A stretch of DNA of 64,000 nucleotides from Pontibacter aquaedesilientis. GTDB lineage: Bacteria; Bacteroidota; Bacteroidia; Cytophagales; Hymenobacteraceae. Within the stretch, counting starts at the first letter, position 1. Every line of letters begins with the position of its first letter. The notes under the pieces are model-generated. The model had not been told where the DNA came from, searched no databases, and saw only the letters and a program-made list of their open reading frames with translations. Position numbers and translations under genes: made by a program. Below are positions 17,319 to 26,037 of the stretch, piece after piece. Location of the stretch: contig NZ_JACXAJ010000013.1 of the NCBI RefSeq assembly GCF_014773225.1, forward strand, positions 1 to 64,000, in the 5' to 3' direction.

Positions 17319-18296
17319 TTGTCGTTTGAGAAAGCCCGAAATATCATTTTATGGTTTGTAAGGCCATTTAAGCCCCAAACAGAGCATTACTGGCGTATAG
17401 TAGTGCTCTGTTTTGTGGCGGCCTCTACTTTCTGGCTGCTCAACGCCCTCAACAAGCCCTACTCCACACAAACTACCTATCCCATCCGGTTTGTGTTCAA
17501 TGATCAGCGCCTGGTCCCGATCAAACCGCTTCCTGAGGAGGTGACAGTGAATGTGACTGGTAAGGGCTGGAAGCTGTTGCGTAAGTCGCTGAAGGTGGAG
17601 GTGCAACCGGCCGAAATCTATATCCGAAACCTGCCGCGCAACAACTACCTGCTGGGTTCGGCCCTGCGTCCTGCCTTGGTCAATGCCATGGACGGCCTGC
17701 AGCTGAACTTCGTCGTGACCGACACGCTTTTCTTTAACTTCAACACAAAAGTAACGAAGCGTATACCGCTCCAACTCGACCCGAAGCAAAAAGTAACGGA
17801 TGAGCGGCATGCTTTGCTGATGCCTGTCAGGATCACCCCCGATTCCATCAGCTTCAGAGGCCCTTCCTCTATGGTGGATAGCCTGCCAAACCCTTTTCCG
17901 TTGCGCCTGCCGACTACCAACCTGACAGAGTCCACCCGGATTAATGTACCTATTGAGTACGATAACCAGTCACTGGTAAAAGCGGATATCAGCGAGGCAA
18001 CCGTTGTGGTGAGGGTACGGCCTTTGCAGCAGCGCGAACTGCTGGTAACTCCTGAACTGGTGAATGTGCCACTCAAAGCCAAGGTAAACCTGAGACCCAA
18101 CTTAATACTTATCCGCTACCTGGCGCTCGAGGATTCCGGCTTTGTCATCAACCCAAGTGCCTTTAAAGCGATTGTGGATTTCTCGAAGTACAACTCACAG
18201 GATTCCACCGTGACACCGGAGTTGGTGCAAAAGCCGTCCGGAGCACGGAACATCACCCTCTGGCCGGAACGGCTTAAGGCTAGCCTGGAAAAATAA
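17319..18296 (+). CDS. YbbR-like (CdaR) domain protein
   Basis: This 325-residue protein has a short cytoplasmic N-terminus, one membrane helix (about 27-44) and two or three YbbR-like beta repeats outside. YbbR/CdaR proteins in Firmicutes regulate diadenylate cyclase; no cyclase gene is next to this copy, so that role is not implied here. The start is a TTG at 17319, 12 bp after yajC. It is directly followed by coaE after 4 bp. Confidence 0.8.
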   Translation: MSFEKARNIILWFVRPFKPQTEHYWRIVVLCFVAASTFWLLNALNKPYSTQTTYPIRFVFNDQRLVPIKPLPEEVTVNVTGKGWKLLRKSLKVEVQPAEIYIRNLPRNNYLLGSALRPALVNAMDGLQLNFVVTDTLFFNFNTKVTKRIPLQLDPKQKVTDERHALLMPVRITPDSISFRGPSSMVDSLPNPFPLRLPTTNLTESTRINVPIEYDNQSLVKADISEATVVVRVRPLQQRELLVTPELVNVPLKAKVNLRPNLILIRYLALEDSGFVINPSAFKAIVDFSKYNSQDSTVTPELVQKPSGARNITLWPERLKASLEK

Positions 18297-18300
18297 ACAG

Positions 18301-18891
18301 ATGCTAAAAATAGGTATAACCGGAGGAATTGGCGTCGGCAAGACTATTGTGTGCCGCATGTTCCAGGTGCTGGGTATACCTGTGTACGATGCGGACACCC
18401 GGGCCAAATGGGTGATGCAGTATGACCTTGCGCTGAAACAGGAACTCCGGGACGCCTTTGGAGAAGAGACCTATACACCGGCAGGCGATTTAAACCGCAC
18501 TTATCTCGCCTCTATCGTCTTTAATAACCCAGACCGTCTGAACAGGCTTAATGCGCTGGTTCATCCTCATGTTGGCACTGATTTCGAGAAGTGGGTGGCA
18601 GCTCACCCTAATGCTCCATATGTGATCAAAGAGGCGGCCCTCATGTTTGAATCGGAGTCGTGGCGGCAGATGGATGAGATAATCGTGGTCTCGGCTCCGC
18701 TGAATGTGCGATTGAAGCGCCTGTTAAAACGTGACACGCACCGTACCGAAGCGGATATCAAAGCCATTATCAGCAAGCAGTTGAGCGAGGAAGAAAAGAT
18801 TGCCCGTGCCAACCACGTCGTGTTCAATGACGACAAACAGCTTCTTATTCCGCAGGTGCTTGCGCTGCATCAGCAATTCTTATCCCGATAG
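18301..18891 (+). CDS. coaE: Dephospho-CoA kinase
   Basis: CoaE phosphorylates dephospho-CoA in the last step of CoA synthesis. The 196-residue protein has a P-loop GGIGVGKT (8-15), the CoA-domain motif YDADTRAKWVM, HPHVG and a lid segment around RDTHRTEADIKAIISKQ. Length and motif order are normal for the family. It is the last gene of the nusB-coaE run. Confidence 0.93.
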   Translation: MLKIGITGGIGVGKTIVCRMFQVLGIPVYDADTRAKWVMQYDLALKQELRDAFGEETYTPAGDLNRTYLASIVFNNPDRLNRLNALVHPHVGTDFEKWVAAHPNAPYVIKEAALMFESESWRQMDEIIVVSAPLNVRLKRLLKRDTHRTEADIKAIISKQLSEEEKIARANHVVFNDDKQLLIPQVLALHQQFLSR

Positions 18892-18959
18892 CCAAATCAC
18901 ATTTTCTTGGAGATACCTTTAAGGACTAGGCCGCCTGTCGACTCAAACAGGTTAAGGCA

Positions 18960-19001
18960 GGTATAGGTATAGGTATAGGTATAGGTATAGGTGTAGGTAT
19001 A
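18960..19001. repeat. GGTATA hexamer tandem repeat
   Basis: Seven consecutive 6-bp units of GGTATA, one of them altered to GGTGTA, form a microsatellite between coaE and tRNA-Val. The unit is the same word that is dispersed throughout the window. Slippage could vary the copy number, but no promoter or frame is obviously controlled by it. Confidence 0.85.
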
Positions 19002-19104
19002 GCGGATTATACCAGACCGTAAGCTGAAGCGTTAGCTTATAAACTACTGTGCAATTAAGGTCGTGAGAAAGGGCAGATGGGAAGCCAGCCAGAAAAGTAT
19101 GGAC

Positions 19105-19136
19105 ATAAAAAAAGGACAACTTTGCAGTTGTCCTTT
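19105..19136 (-). terminator. Terminator of tRNA-Val
   Basis: On the minus strand AAAGGACAACT pairs perfectly with AGTTGTCCTTT around a 4-nt loop and is followed by a T-run. It begins two bases beyond the tRNA 3' end. Confidence 0.8.
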
Positions 19137-19138
19137 TG

Positions 19139-19213
19139 TGGGGCGTACTGGATTCGAACCAGTGACCCCCTGCTTGTAAGGCAGGTGCTCTGAACCAGCT
19201 GAGCTAACACCCC
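19139..19213 (-). tRNA. tRNA-Val (anticodon TAC)
   Basis: The minus strand folds as a 75-nt cloverleaf. The acceptor stem is GGGGTGT with ACGCCCC (one G-U), the D-arm begins TAGCTCAGCTGGT, and the anticodon stem-loop is CTGCCTTACAAGCAG with anticodon TAC. The T-arm contains GGTTCGAATCC. The CCA end is not encoded. A near-consensus promoter lies upstream at 19255-19284. Confidence 0.95.
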
Positions 19214-19254
19214 GTTTTATCGTTTCGTTGACCTGTTGTCCCCGTTTGATGATG

Positions 19255-19284
19255 CAAATATGGGGTGTTTTTTTGTAACTGCAA
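19255..19284 (-). promoter_or_regulatory. Promoter of tRNA-Val
   Basis: On the minus strand TTG (19282-19284), a 19-nt spacer and CATATTTG (19255-19262) match TTG-N19-TAnnTTTG with one mismatch. It sits about 40 nt upstream of the tRNA. Confidence 0.6.
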
Positions 19285-19333
19285 AACATTTGAAAAAAAA
19301 ATCTTAAAAATTTTTTTCAGGCCCGGGTGGCTA

Positions 19334-19364
19334 TTGCTCGCCTGTATTTACTGCAGTACCTTTA
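19334..19364 (+). promoter_or_regulatory. Putative promoter of the AsmA-like gene
   Basis: TTG (19334-19336), a 20-nt spacer and TACCTTTA (19357-19364) fit the Bacteroidota consensus with one mismatch. The predicted start is 35 nt further on. Confidence 0.45.
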
Positions 19365-19398
19365 GCTTTTGTAAGATGCTTAAAATCTGAACTTTCAC

Positions 19399-21918
19399 TT
19401 GGGACGAAAACGATTTGTGAAAAAAGTGCTATTTTATATCACCCTGATAGTGGTGTCGGTAATCAGCATTTCTGCGGGCTTGGTATACCTGTACCAGGAT
19501 AAGATTGTTGGCATTTTTGTGGCTGAGGCGAACAAGCACATCAAAACAAAGGTCGAGGTTGCTAAAATCTCACTTTCCCTTTTCGATAAATTCCCGCAGG
19601 TGGCCGTGGCCCTGGACCAGGTGAACGTGATAGAAGGAATAGCTGACAGCGAAGAGTCGCTGGCTAGGGCAGAGAAGCTGTACTTCACCTTCAGCATATT
19701 CGATATCATCCGGGGGAGGTATAGCGTAAAGCAGCTCTTCATGGAGAATGGCTCCCTGCATGTTCGGCTACTGGAAAACGGGCAGCCCAACTACCATATC
19801 CTGGCCACAGACACGACCGCCTCCTCCGAAGACTTCTCCTTCAATCTTGAAAAGATAAACCTGACCAATGTGGCGGTACGCTACTCTGATCTGCAACTGA
19901 ACCAGGATATACAGGCCGATGCGCAGCAGTTGGTAGCCGCTATGACCCTATCTTCCGATGCCATTGACCTGCAGGCTACCGGGAAGGCAACAGTCAATGC
20001 CATACGGATTGGGGACAGTGAGTACTTCAAAGGCAAATCGGTGGATCTTAAAACGGCCCTGACCATCAACCGGCAAACGCAAACTATCGCCCTGCAGCCA
20101 TCGGTGGTAAAAATAGAGGGGGCTGCTTACGAAGTGGGAGGGAACATAGCGTATAAAGGCCCCACCGAGCTGGACCTTGAGCTGGAGGGAAAAGACGCGA
20201 ATATACAGTCGCTGCTGTCTCTTTTGCCACAGCGCATCACCCAAGAGTTTAGCCAGTACCGCAGCGAGGGCGCGATCTTCTTCAGTGGGACTGTCAAGGG
20301 AAGGGTGTCCTCCAAAGATAATCCGCAGGTGACGTTTAAGTTTGGCTGCCGCAACGCCTCTTTTTACCATCCGGATGTGAAGCAAAAGGTAGAGGGACTG
20401 AACTTGGAAGGAAGTTTTACCAACGGCGCAAACCGCAATGGCAGTACCTCCGTGCTGGAGCTTAAAAACCTGACAGGTGTGCTCAACAAACGGCCTTTTT
20501 CCGGCAGCCTGACTTATCGCAACTTCGACAATCCTTACTTGGCTTTCGATGCCAAAGGTATGCTGGATGTAGCCTATGTCGTAGGATTGCTGAAGCTGGA
20601 GCAGGTACGCAGTGGCAGTGGTCTGGCCAATGTGCGCATTGCCTTTGCTGGTAACCTCAAGGAGTTCAAGGCAAGGCCCGGTAACAGCACCCTGAGCACC
20701 ACTGGTGACGTTACGCTGCACAATGTGTCGCTGAGCCTGCAGGAGCTTCCCATGCCGCTCAAGGGGCTGTATGGCAACTTTATCTTCAAGAAGAATGATG
20801 TGGCGGTGTCGGACTTCAAAGGCAGCCTGGGAGATTCTGATTTCGTGCTGAATGGCATGTTCCGAAACGTGATGGCCTGGCTACTGCTGGACAAGCAACG
20901 CCTGTTGGTAGAAGCGGATTTCAGCAGCCAATACATGGACCTGGACCAACTGCTCAGCGAGGAGCTGAACACGCCGGTTGCCTCCAGGCAGGCAAGCAGT
21001 AAGGAGGCTTACAAATTCAATGTGTCCCCCGACATAGCCTTCGACCTGAGCGCATCCATCCGTAAGGCCAAGTTCAGAAGGTTCAGGGGTAAAAACATCC
21101 AGGGGGAAGTAAAGCTGCGCAACCAAGTGGTTTCTTCCCCGAATATATCCTTCAGTGCAATCGGAGGTAACTTTGCTGTGCGTGGCAACCTCGATGCCCG
21201 CAACCGCGACCATATCAAGGTAAGCACCGCCACCAAACTCAGCAACATGAGCGTGGACAGCCTTTTCTATGTATTCGAGAATTTTGGTCAGGAATTTATC
21301 AGGGACCGTCACCTGCGCGGTCAGTTAACCGCCAATATCGTGTCAGAGGTATACTTCGACAGTCACCTCAACGCCAAAACAGACCTCCTGCAGGCCGAGA
21401 TAGCAGCCACAGTACGCGACGGGCAGTTAATCAACTTTGCGCCCATGCAGAAAATGTCGGCTTTTGTAAAACGCTCGGAGCTTGCTAACATGAGGTTTGC
21501 GGAGCTCAGCAATAACTTCTGGATTCAGCAGCGGACCATATTTATACCTGAGATGGACATTCGCTCTAATCTGTCTTCTCTGCCAACCTTGTCGATAGCG
21601 GGTACCCATACCTTCGATCAGGACATGGACTACAAAATCAAGCTGCCATTGCTAAATAGCGGCCGCCCGGACAAAGACGCTGTGTATGGGGTGGTCGCCA
21701 AAGACCCGGATGCGGGCAATAGCATGCTTTTCCTGACGCTCAAGGGCAAAGAGAGTGACTTCAAGATAGCCTACGACAATGAGCGGGTGCGCGAAAAGAT
21801 CAAAACGGACTTGAAGCAGGAAGGGCAGGAGTTGCGTAACCTGTTGCGTGGCAAGAAACCCGTGAAGCAAGAGAAGAAAGTCGTGCTTCAGGAAGGGGAG
21901 TACTTCGATTTAAATTGA
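19399..21918 (+). CDS. AsmA-like protein
   Basis: The 839-residue protein has one N-terminal membrane anchor (about 9-30) followed by a very long beta-rich periplasmic region. The start, with VAEANKHIKTKVEVAKISLSLFDKFPQVAVAL, is the AsmA N-terminal pattern. The C-terminal part (about 560-790) matches the AsmA-like C-terminal domain, including DGQLINFAPMQKMSAFV and a final amphipathic helix. AsmA relatives (TamB, YhdP) are thought to form lipid-conducting bridges between the two membranes. The start is a TTG at 19399, because no ATG precedes the membrane helix. It is probably transcribed alone. Confidence 0.82.
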   Translation: MGRKRFVKKVLFYITLIVVSVISISAGLVYLYQDKIVGIFVAEANKHIKTKVEVAKISLSLFDKFPQVAVALDQVNVIEGIADSEESLARAEKLYFTFSIFDIIRGRYSVKQLFMENGSLHVRLLENGQPNYHILATDTTASSEDFSFNLEKINLTNVAVRYSDLQLNQDIQADAQQLVAAMTLSSDAIDLQATGKATVNAIRIGDSEYFKGKSVDLKTALTINRQTQTIALQPSVVKIEGAAYEVGGNIAYKGPTELDLELEGKDANIQSLLSLLPQRITQEFSQYRSEGAIFFSGTVKGRVSSKDNPQVTFKFGCRNASFYHPDVKQKVEGLNLEGSFTNGANRNGSTSVLELKNLTGVLNKRPFSGSLTYRNFDNPYLAFDAKGMLDVAYVVGLLKLEQVRSGSGLANVRIAFAGNLKEFKARPGNSTLSTTGDVTLHNVSLSLQELPMPLKGLYGNFIFKKNDVAVSDFKGSLGDSDFVLNGMFRNVMAWLLLDKQRLLVEADFSSQYMDLDQLLSEELNTPVASRQASSKEAYKFNVSPDIAFDLSASIRKAKFRRFRGKNIQGEVKLRNQVVSSPNISFSAIGGNFAVRGNLDARNRDHIKVSTATKLSNMSVDSLFYVFENFGQEFIRDRHLRGQLTANIVSEVYFDSHLNAKTDLLQAEIAATVRDGQLINFAPMQKMSAFVKRSELANMRFAELSNNFWIQQRTIFIPEMDIRSNLSSLPTLSIAGTHTFDQDMDYKIKLPLLNSGRPDKDAVYGVVAKDPDAGNSMLFLTLKGKESDFKIAYDNERVREKIKTDLKQEGQELRNLLRGKKPVKQEKKVVLQEGEYFDLN

Positions 21919-22273
21919 TCCCACACCAAACAATTTTACGGTAAACCCCTTTCTGGCTTAAAGCCTTAAATCATAGCCTAATTGCGCCAACTAAGGCGAC
22001 TAAACAGTGGCATCGTTAATTTTATATTTTACTTACATGCGTTGTTAAGATTTGTTTACCTGTGTTATGGGGGTGTTTATTAAAAAAATACTGTTTGGTG
22101 TATAACCGCAGGCAGGAATGGCCGTTAAATAAATCAAAATTACAAAAACAGGTTTTTTGTTGATGATTTGGTAAAGAAAGGAAAGTTTTGCGTGTCTCCT
22201 TGATAAGATTATATCTGTTGCTTAAGGTATCATAAATAGCATCAAGGGAATCGCAAATTGAAAATATAAGGGT
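21919..22273. other. AT-rich gene-free stretch
   Basis: About 355 bp between the AsmA-like gene and the MscS terminator carry no credible ORF on either strand. The composition is clearly AT-rich (for example around 22015-22070 and 22115-22165) compared with the flanking genes. I saw no RNA fold I could name and no clear hairpin directly after the AsmA-like stop. Confidence 0.4.
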
Positions 22274-22276
22274 GAA

Positions 22277-22306
22277 AAAAAAGCCGGAGCTTCTCCGGCT
22301 TTTTTG
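22277..22306. terminator. Terminator at the end of the MscS gene
   Basis: AAGCCGGAG pairs with CTCCGGCTT around a CTT loop, with A-run and T-run flanks on either side. It ends the minus-strand MscS transcript and could work in both directions. Confidence 0.85.
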
Positions 22307-22314
22307 TTTGTCTT

Positions 22315-23475
22315 TTACTGGATATCAGTGGACGGAAAGTGAACCGTTTTGGGCGGCTGAGGAGCGGTTACTTTGCTCTCCTGAAATAGATGGAGCGTTT
22401 GGGTTGGGAAGGCAAATTCAGCGCCATGCCTCTCCACCACTTCCACGATCTTGTATGCCACTTCCTCTTTGATGTTTATGAACTCATTCCAGTCCAGCGC
22501 CTCCACAAAATACAGTACCATCACGTCTTTGGAGCTGGCTCCTAAATTCTGGAAACGTATGCGACCATCCTGGTTGGTGTGCGGATGGTTGTCTATATAA
22601 TCCTGCAGCTCGGTGGTGATAGCCTTTATTTGCTGCGAGGTGGTGTCATAAGTCAGGTTGACGTCAAAATGCACCCTACGGAAAGTACGAAGGGTCAGGT
22701 TGTTGAGCGGCTTGTCAATCATGCTTTTGTTAGGTACGGTCACAAAGGTCTTCTCCAGTGTGCGTATGCGAGTGCTTCGGAATCCGATTTTCTCAATCAC
22801 GCCTGTTATGCCATCCACTTCCACCAAATCGCCAACCACAAAAGGATGGTCCAGGAAGATAGTAAAAGAGGCCAGCAGATTCTCCAGGCTCTCTTTGGCT
22901 GCAAAAGCGATCGCCAGACCACCCACACCCAGACCGGCTATCATGCCCGCCACATTGACATTGAACACAGAGGCCAGCACCACCAGAAAAGCGAAGATAT
23001 AGATCATCACCTTCATGAAGTCCTTAAAGAAAGGCACCAGCTGATCGTCCATTTTGGAGGTAGTGCGTGAGGCCCTGTTCTGGAATATCAGCCCGATAAA
23101 GTCTACAAAGCGGGTGATGACCCACGTAATGGCCACGATGATAAAGATCTGGTAGGTGCGCAGCATGAACGCCTTCATGAAAGGTGTTCCCTCGCTGCCA
23201 GGATCTACTGGGTACTGCAGAACATTCACCGCCAAAAACAGGAATACCAGGAAAACAACTACTTCCAGCGGCTGGATGAGAAGCCGTTTTAAGTTGGCCT
23301 GGCCCTCTTCGTCCGAAAACCGCTTCACCAACCTGAAAATAATGCTGGTGATTAGCTTGGACAGCAGCGTTTTGAAAATATACCCAAACAACAAGATGCC
23401 GGCAAACCAAAGGTATGCCGACATGCTGTTGCCCAGGAACTCGTAAGATAAATACTCTCTAAAATCCGTCAACAT
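22315..23475 (-). CDS. MscS family mechanosensitive ion channel
   Basis: This 386-residue channel releases solutes on hypo-osmotic shock. Four or five membrane helices occupy about 15-190. The pore-lining TM3 region is VNVAGMIAGLGVGGLAIAFAAKESLENLLASF (about 175-206), followed by the MscS beta-domain opening HPFVVGDLVEV and a C-terminal cytoplasmic domain. The start is 4 bp downstream of the amino-acid dehydrogenase stop, so both are probably on one mRNA. This pairing is unusual and could reflect osmolyte (glutamate) metabolism, which is an inference. Confidence 0.9.
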   Translation of the reverse strand: MLTDFREYLSYEFLGNSMSAYLWFAGILLFGYIFKTLLSKLITSIIFRLVKRFSDEEGQANLKRLLIQPLEVVVFLVFLFLAVNVLQYPVDPGSEGTPFMKAFMLRTYQIFIIVAITWVITRFVDFIGLIFQNRASRTTSKMDDQLVPFFKDFMKVMIYIFAFLVVLASVFNVNVAGMIAGLGVGGLAIAFAAKESLENLLASFTIFLDHPFVVGDLVEVDGITGVIEKIGFRSTRIRTLEKTFVTVPNKSMIDKPLNNLTLRTFRRVHFDVNLTYDTTSQQIKAITTELQDYIDNHPHTNQDGRIRFQNLGASSKDVMVLYFVEALDWNEFINIKEEVAYKIVEVVERHGAEFAFPTQTLHLFQESKVTAPQPPKTVHFPSTDIQ

Positions 23476-23479
23476 GGTG

Positions 23480-24706
23480 TTACAATAACTGGCTCAGAGC
23501 GATCTCAAAAGAGTTTTTCGCGATCTCGGTCTTCGCCTGATTTTTGACATGGGTTTTCTCCAGTGCATTGAAGATCGTGTTGGAGATGTCATGGAAAATG
23601 GCGCCGTCGGTAATCTCCACTTCGTTTTCCATGAGGTAGGCAAACACGCGGGCCATGCCACAATTGGCAATGAAATCAGGTATGACGGAAATGTTCCGGT
23701 CCGCAAATTCTCCGGTAGGGCCAAAGAAAATCTCCGGATCCTGGAAAGGCACGTTCGCACCGGAGGAGATAACCTCTAACCCGCTGGCAATCATCTGCTC
23801 CAACTGCCCGCGTGTCACCAGTCTGGATGCTGCGGCAGGTATAAATATTTCCGCTTGCAGTGACCAGATGCGGTTATTCACTTCCTCAAAAGGGAGGAGA
23901 TCTTCAGCATACAAAGCATTGCCCTGGCGGTTGAGGAATAGGTCACGGATCTCCTCGAATGTAAAGCCCTCTGGTTTGATCAATCCACCGGCCCGGTCGA
24001 TGATGCCCACAATAGCGACGCCCTTGGAGGCGAGGTAGAAAGCAGCGGCAGCCCCTACGTTGCCCCAGCCCTGGATGATGGCATGCTTGCCCTCGGAAGT
24101 TCCGCCCCAGATACTGTAATAATGCCGCACGGCCTCTGCCACACCGTATCCTGTGATCATATCAGCCACAGTATACTTGCGGGCCGTGGCCGGGGTATAG
24201 GTTGGGTCTTCTATGACCTTGATCACGCCTTGGCGCAGTTGGCCTATTTTGTTGATCTTCTGAGGTTCGGTCGCGTTAAAGTGTCCGTTCACAATTCCTT
24301 CCTGCGGATGCCACAGGCCATAATCTTCCGTGATTGGAATCACTTCGTGTATCTCATCCACGTTGAGGTCGCCGCCAGTGCCGTAGTAGTTCTTGAGCAG
24401 TGGAATAACGGCTTTGTACCAGCGTTCCAGCACGCCTCGCTTGCGGGGGTCGGCCGGATCGAAGTTGATGCCTGATTTAGCGCCGCCGATAGCTGGCCCC
24501 GACACGGTGAACTTTACTTCCATAGTCTTGGCCAGCGATTCCACTTCGCGTTTGTCCAGGCCTTTGCGCATACGTGTGCCTCCTCCGGCTGCACCACCGC
24601 GCAGCGAGTTGATCACCACCCAGCCCTCGGCCTCAGTTTCGGCGTCTTTCCATTCAAAAACTATTTCAGGGCGTTTATTTTCAAATTTAGCCAGCAGTTC
24701 TTTCAT
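23480..24706 (-). CDS. Glu/Leu/Phe/Val dehydrogenase family enzyme
   Basis: This 408-residue protein is an amino-acid dehydrogenase of the ELFV superfamily. It has the substrate strand RGGAAGGGTRM (about 36-46), lysines Lys65 (MEVKFTVSGP) and Lys77 (GGAKSGINFDP), GGDLNVDE in place of the PAPDMGT motif, and a Rossmann region IIQGWGNVGAAAAFYLASKG. The mix of Leu-dehydrogenase and glutamate-dehydrogenase traits leaves the substrate open. The ORF extends 54 codons upstream, but MKELLAKFENKRPEIVFEW at 24706 fits the family and lies just below a -7 box. The MscS gene follows after 4 bp. Confidence 0.85.
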   Translation of the reverse strand: MKELLAKFENKRPEIVFEWKDAETEAEGWVVINSLRGGAAGGGTRMRKGLDKREVESLAKTMEVKFTVSGPAIGGAKSGINFDPADPRKRGVLERWYKAVIPLLKNYYGTGGDLNVDEIHEVIPITEDYGLWHPQEGIVNGHFNATEPQKINKIGQLRQGVIKVIEDPTYTPATARKYTVADMITGYGVAEAVRHYYSIWGGTSEGKHAIIQGWGNVGAAAAFYLASKGVAIVGIIDRAGGLIKPEGFTFEEIRDLFLNRQGNALYAEDLLPFEEVNNRIWSLQAEIFIPAAASRLVTRGQLEQMIASGLEVISSGANVPFQDPEIFFGPTGEFADRNISVIPDFIANCGMARVFAYLMENEVEITDGAIFHDISNTIFNALEKTHVKNQAKTEIAKNSFEIALSQLL

Positions 24707-24735
24707 GTATTTATCAGTTGTTAAGGGTTTTGCCA

Positions 24736-24743
24736 CAAAGGTA
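24736..24743 (-). promoter_or_regulatory. -7 box of the dehydrogenase-MscS transcript
   Basis: On the minus strand TACCTTTG matches TAnnTTTG exactly, about 30 nt before the chosen start at 24706. The -33 TTG is not seen at the ideal distance. The box supports the shorter start, since the upstream ATG at 24868 would place the promoter inside the gene. Confidence 0.5.
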
Positions 24744-25175
24744 CGAATAACCCGTGAGATGCGGGAAAGGTATAGGAGGAGGCTCTGAGGCAGGTATAGA
24801 GAAGGCTCGCGGGGAAACAGTTTGGGCAGGCATCGAACTGTAAGAGGCGAATACATCATGTCTGGCACTCTGGCTGCAGGAAGTCAAGTAGTAGAAATAG
24901 CTGGTTCATTCCTTCCCGAAAGGATTCAATCCAGGTATAGCCATATAGTAATGTATTAGCATTAAGTATTTTATATATCCAATTTTATTTTTTATACGTA
25001 AATCAACAAAATGCCGCTCCAGGCCATGTGTCTGACTAGGTAGTATTTACGTTATATGTGAGTATAGACGATAATTAATGAAAATCATTCGAAGGTAAAT
25101 CAGCCAAATGTCGCTATTGTCGTATATATCTTAATATGAATTGAATTGTTTAAATGTATGTAGAAACTGTTAGGT
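24744..25175. other. AT-rich gene-free stretch upstream of the ArsR gene
   Basis: About 430 bp without a credible gene. The left part is mixed in composition and the right part (24950-25175) is strongly AT-rich. It includes ACGTAAAT at about 24998 and ATTTACGT at about 25045, which resemble the ACGT palindromes at 39986 and 54022. No clear RNA fold was recognised. Confidence 0.35.
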
Positions 25176-25190
25176 ATAATTATTAATTAT
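25176..25190. promoter_or_regulatory. Candidate ArsR operator overlapping the start codon
   Basis: ATAATTATTAATTAT is a perfect inverted repeat of two 7-nt arms around one central base. It runs into the ATG of the ArsR gene. Proteins of this family usually bind AT-rich dyads at their own promoters, so autoregulation is likely by inference. Confidence 0.45.
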
Positions 25191-25497
25191 GAAAAGTTTG
25201 TTGTCTAGAATTGAATCTAAAAAAATAGATAAGGCGGCAGCCATGCTGAAAGTACTGGCTCACCCGAAAAGACTGGCGATAGTGGACTTGCTCGGCAAGG
25301 AGGAGAAAATGACGGTGACAGAGATATATAAATACTTGGATCTGCCACAAGCAATTGCTTCTCAACACCTTATTACGCTTAAAGACAAAGGGGTACTATC
25401 TTCTTTTAAGGTAGGGACAAAGATATATTATTCGCTTTCTATCCCTAAACTGATAGATGTAATTGATTGTCTTGAAGAATGCTGCATTGATATTTAG
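25189..25497 (+). CDS. ArsR family winged-helix regulator
   Basis: This 102-residue protein has the ArsR fold. It contains LKVLAHPKRLAIVDLL (about 21-36), TEIYKYLDLPQAIASQHLITLKDKGVLSSFKVGTKIYY as the HTH and wing (44-81), and a final dimerisation helix. The usual ELCVCDL metal site is absent, but three cysteines (94, 98, 99) cluster at the C-terminus. They could bind a metal or sense thiol oxidation. No target gene is adjacent on the same strand; it converges on a lipoprotein gene. Confidence 0.85.
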   Translation: MKSLLSRIESKKIDKAAAMLKVLAHPKRLAIVDLLGKEEKMTVTEIYKYLDLPQAIASQHLITLKDKGVLSSFKVGTKIYYSLSIPKLIDVIDCLEECCIDI

Positions 25498-25545
25498 GCA
25501 TTAGCGTGCTGGGTGCCTTGCGGTGCCCGGAATGGCAAGTGCCTG

Positions 25546-25604
25546 AAAGCCAAAGGTCCCCGTCACCTTCTAAACGAAGCTGGCGGGGACCTTTGGCTTT
25601 TTTA
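25546..25604 (+). terminator. Long-stem terminator of the ArsR gene
   Basis: A perfect 17-bp stem (AAAGCCAAAGGTCCCCG with its complement) encloses a loop of about 19 nt and is followed by six T. The stem is longer than usual. Confidence 0.85.
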
Positions 25605-25629
25605 CGCAATGAGTATACCTTCTACAGCA

Positions 25630-26037
25630 TTACAACAGGATTCTGCTATCCGGTTTACTTTGTTTTTTGGCTTTCGACTCCACCTTTTTCTTGCTGGGGT
25701 TTGTGTCAGTTTTGTCCTTCTTCATAGCCCGCTCTATTTCCCGTTTCAGGATTTCGTGGCCTTCTATGGTGGTTGCTGCCGAAAGCGCTACTGCGTCAGT
25801 GCGACGTTTCACACGCGAGGACGTAGCCACCACATGTGGCTTAGAGGCAGCCATCCACTTGGCGTCTGCGTCAGCATGGGCAGGTTTGTTTGCTACCATG
25901 GTGAAGTCCGCCCTTTGGATAGGATTGACGCCGTCATTTGCCACATCTCGCTCCGTCAGCATAAAAGAATGGCTGGTGCAAGCGCTAAGGAGCAAAACAA
26001 CAGTGATGATGGCCAGAAGGTTGAAGTTAGATTTCAT
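25630..26037 (-). CDS. Hypothetical lipoprotein
   Basis: This 135-residue protein has a lipoprotein signal (NLLAIITVVLLLSAC, Cys20). The mature part is hydrophilic and ends in a lysine-rich tail (KKDKTDTNPSKKKVESKAKK). There is no known domain. Two longer plus-strand frames across the same DNA have no protein-like features, and the clean signal peptide supports this strand. The function is unknown. Confidence 0.55.
   Translation of the reverse strand: MKSNFNLLAIITVVLLLSACTSHSFMLTERDVANDGVNPIQRADFTMVANKPAHADADAKWMAASKPHVVATSSRVKRRTDAVALSAATTIEGHEILKREIERAMKKDKTDTNPSKKKVESKAKKQSKPDSRILL

Noticed and set aside
18960-19001. Possible CRISPR array
   Set aside because: The units are 6 bp and contiguous, with no spacers and no cas genes. 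It is a simple microsatellite.
21919-22273. Possible structured RNA (6S, tmRNA or RNase P) in the AT-rich gap
   Set aside because: None of the conserved cores of these RNAs could be found by eye on either strand.
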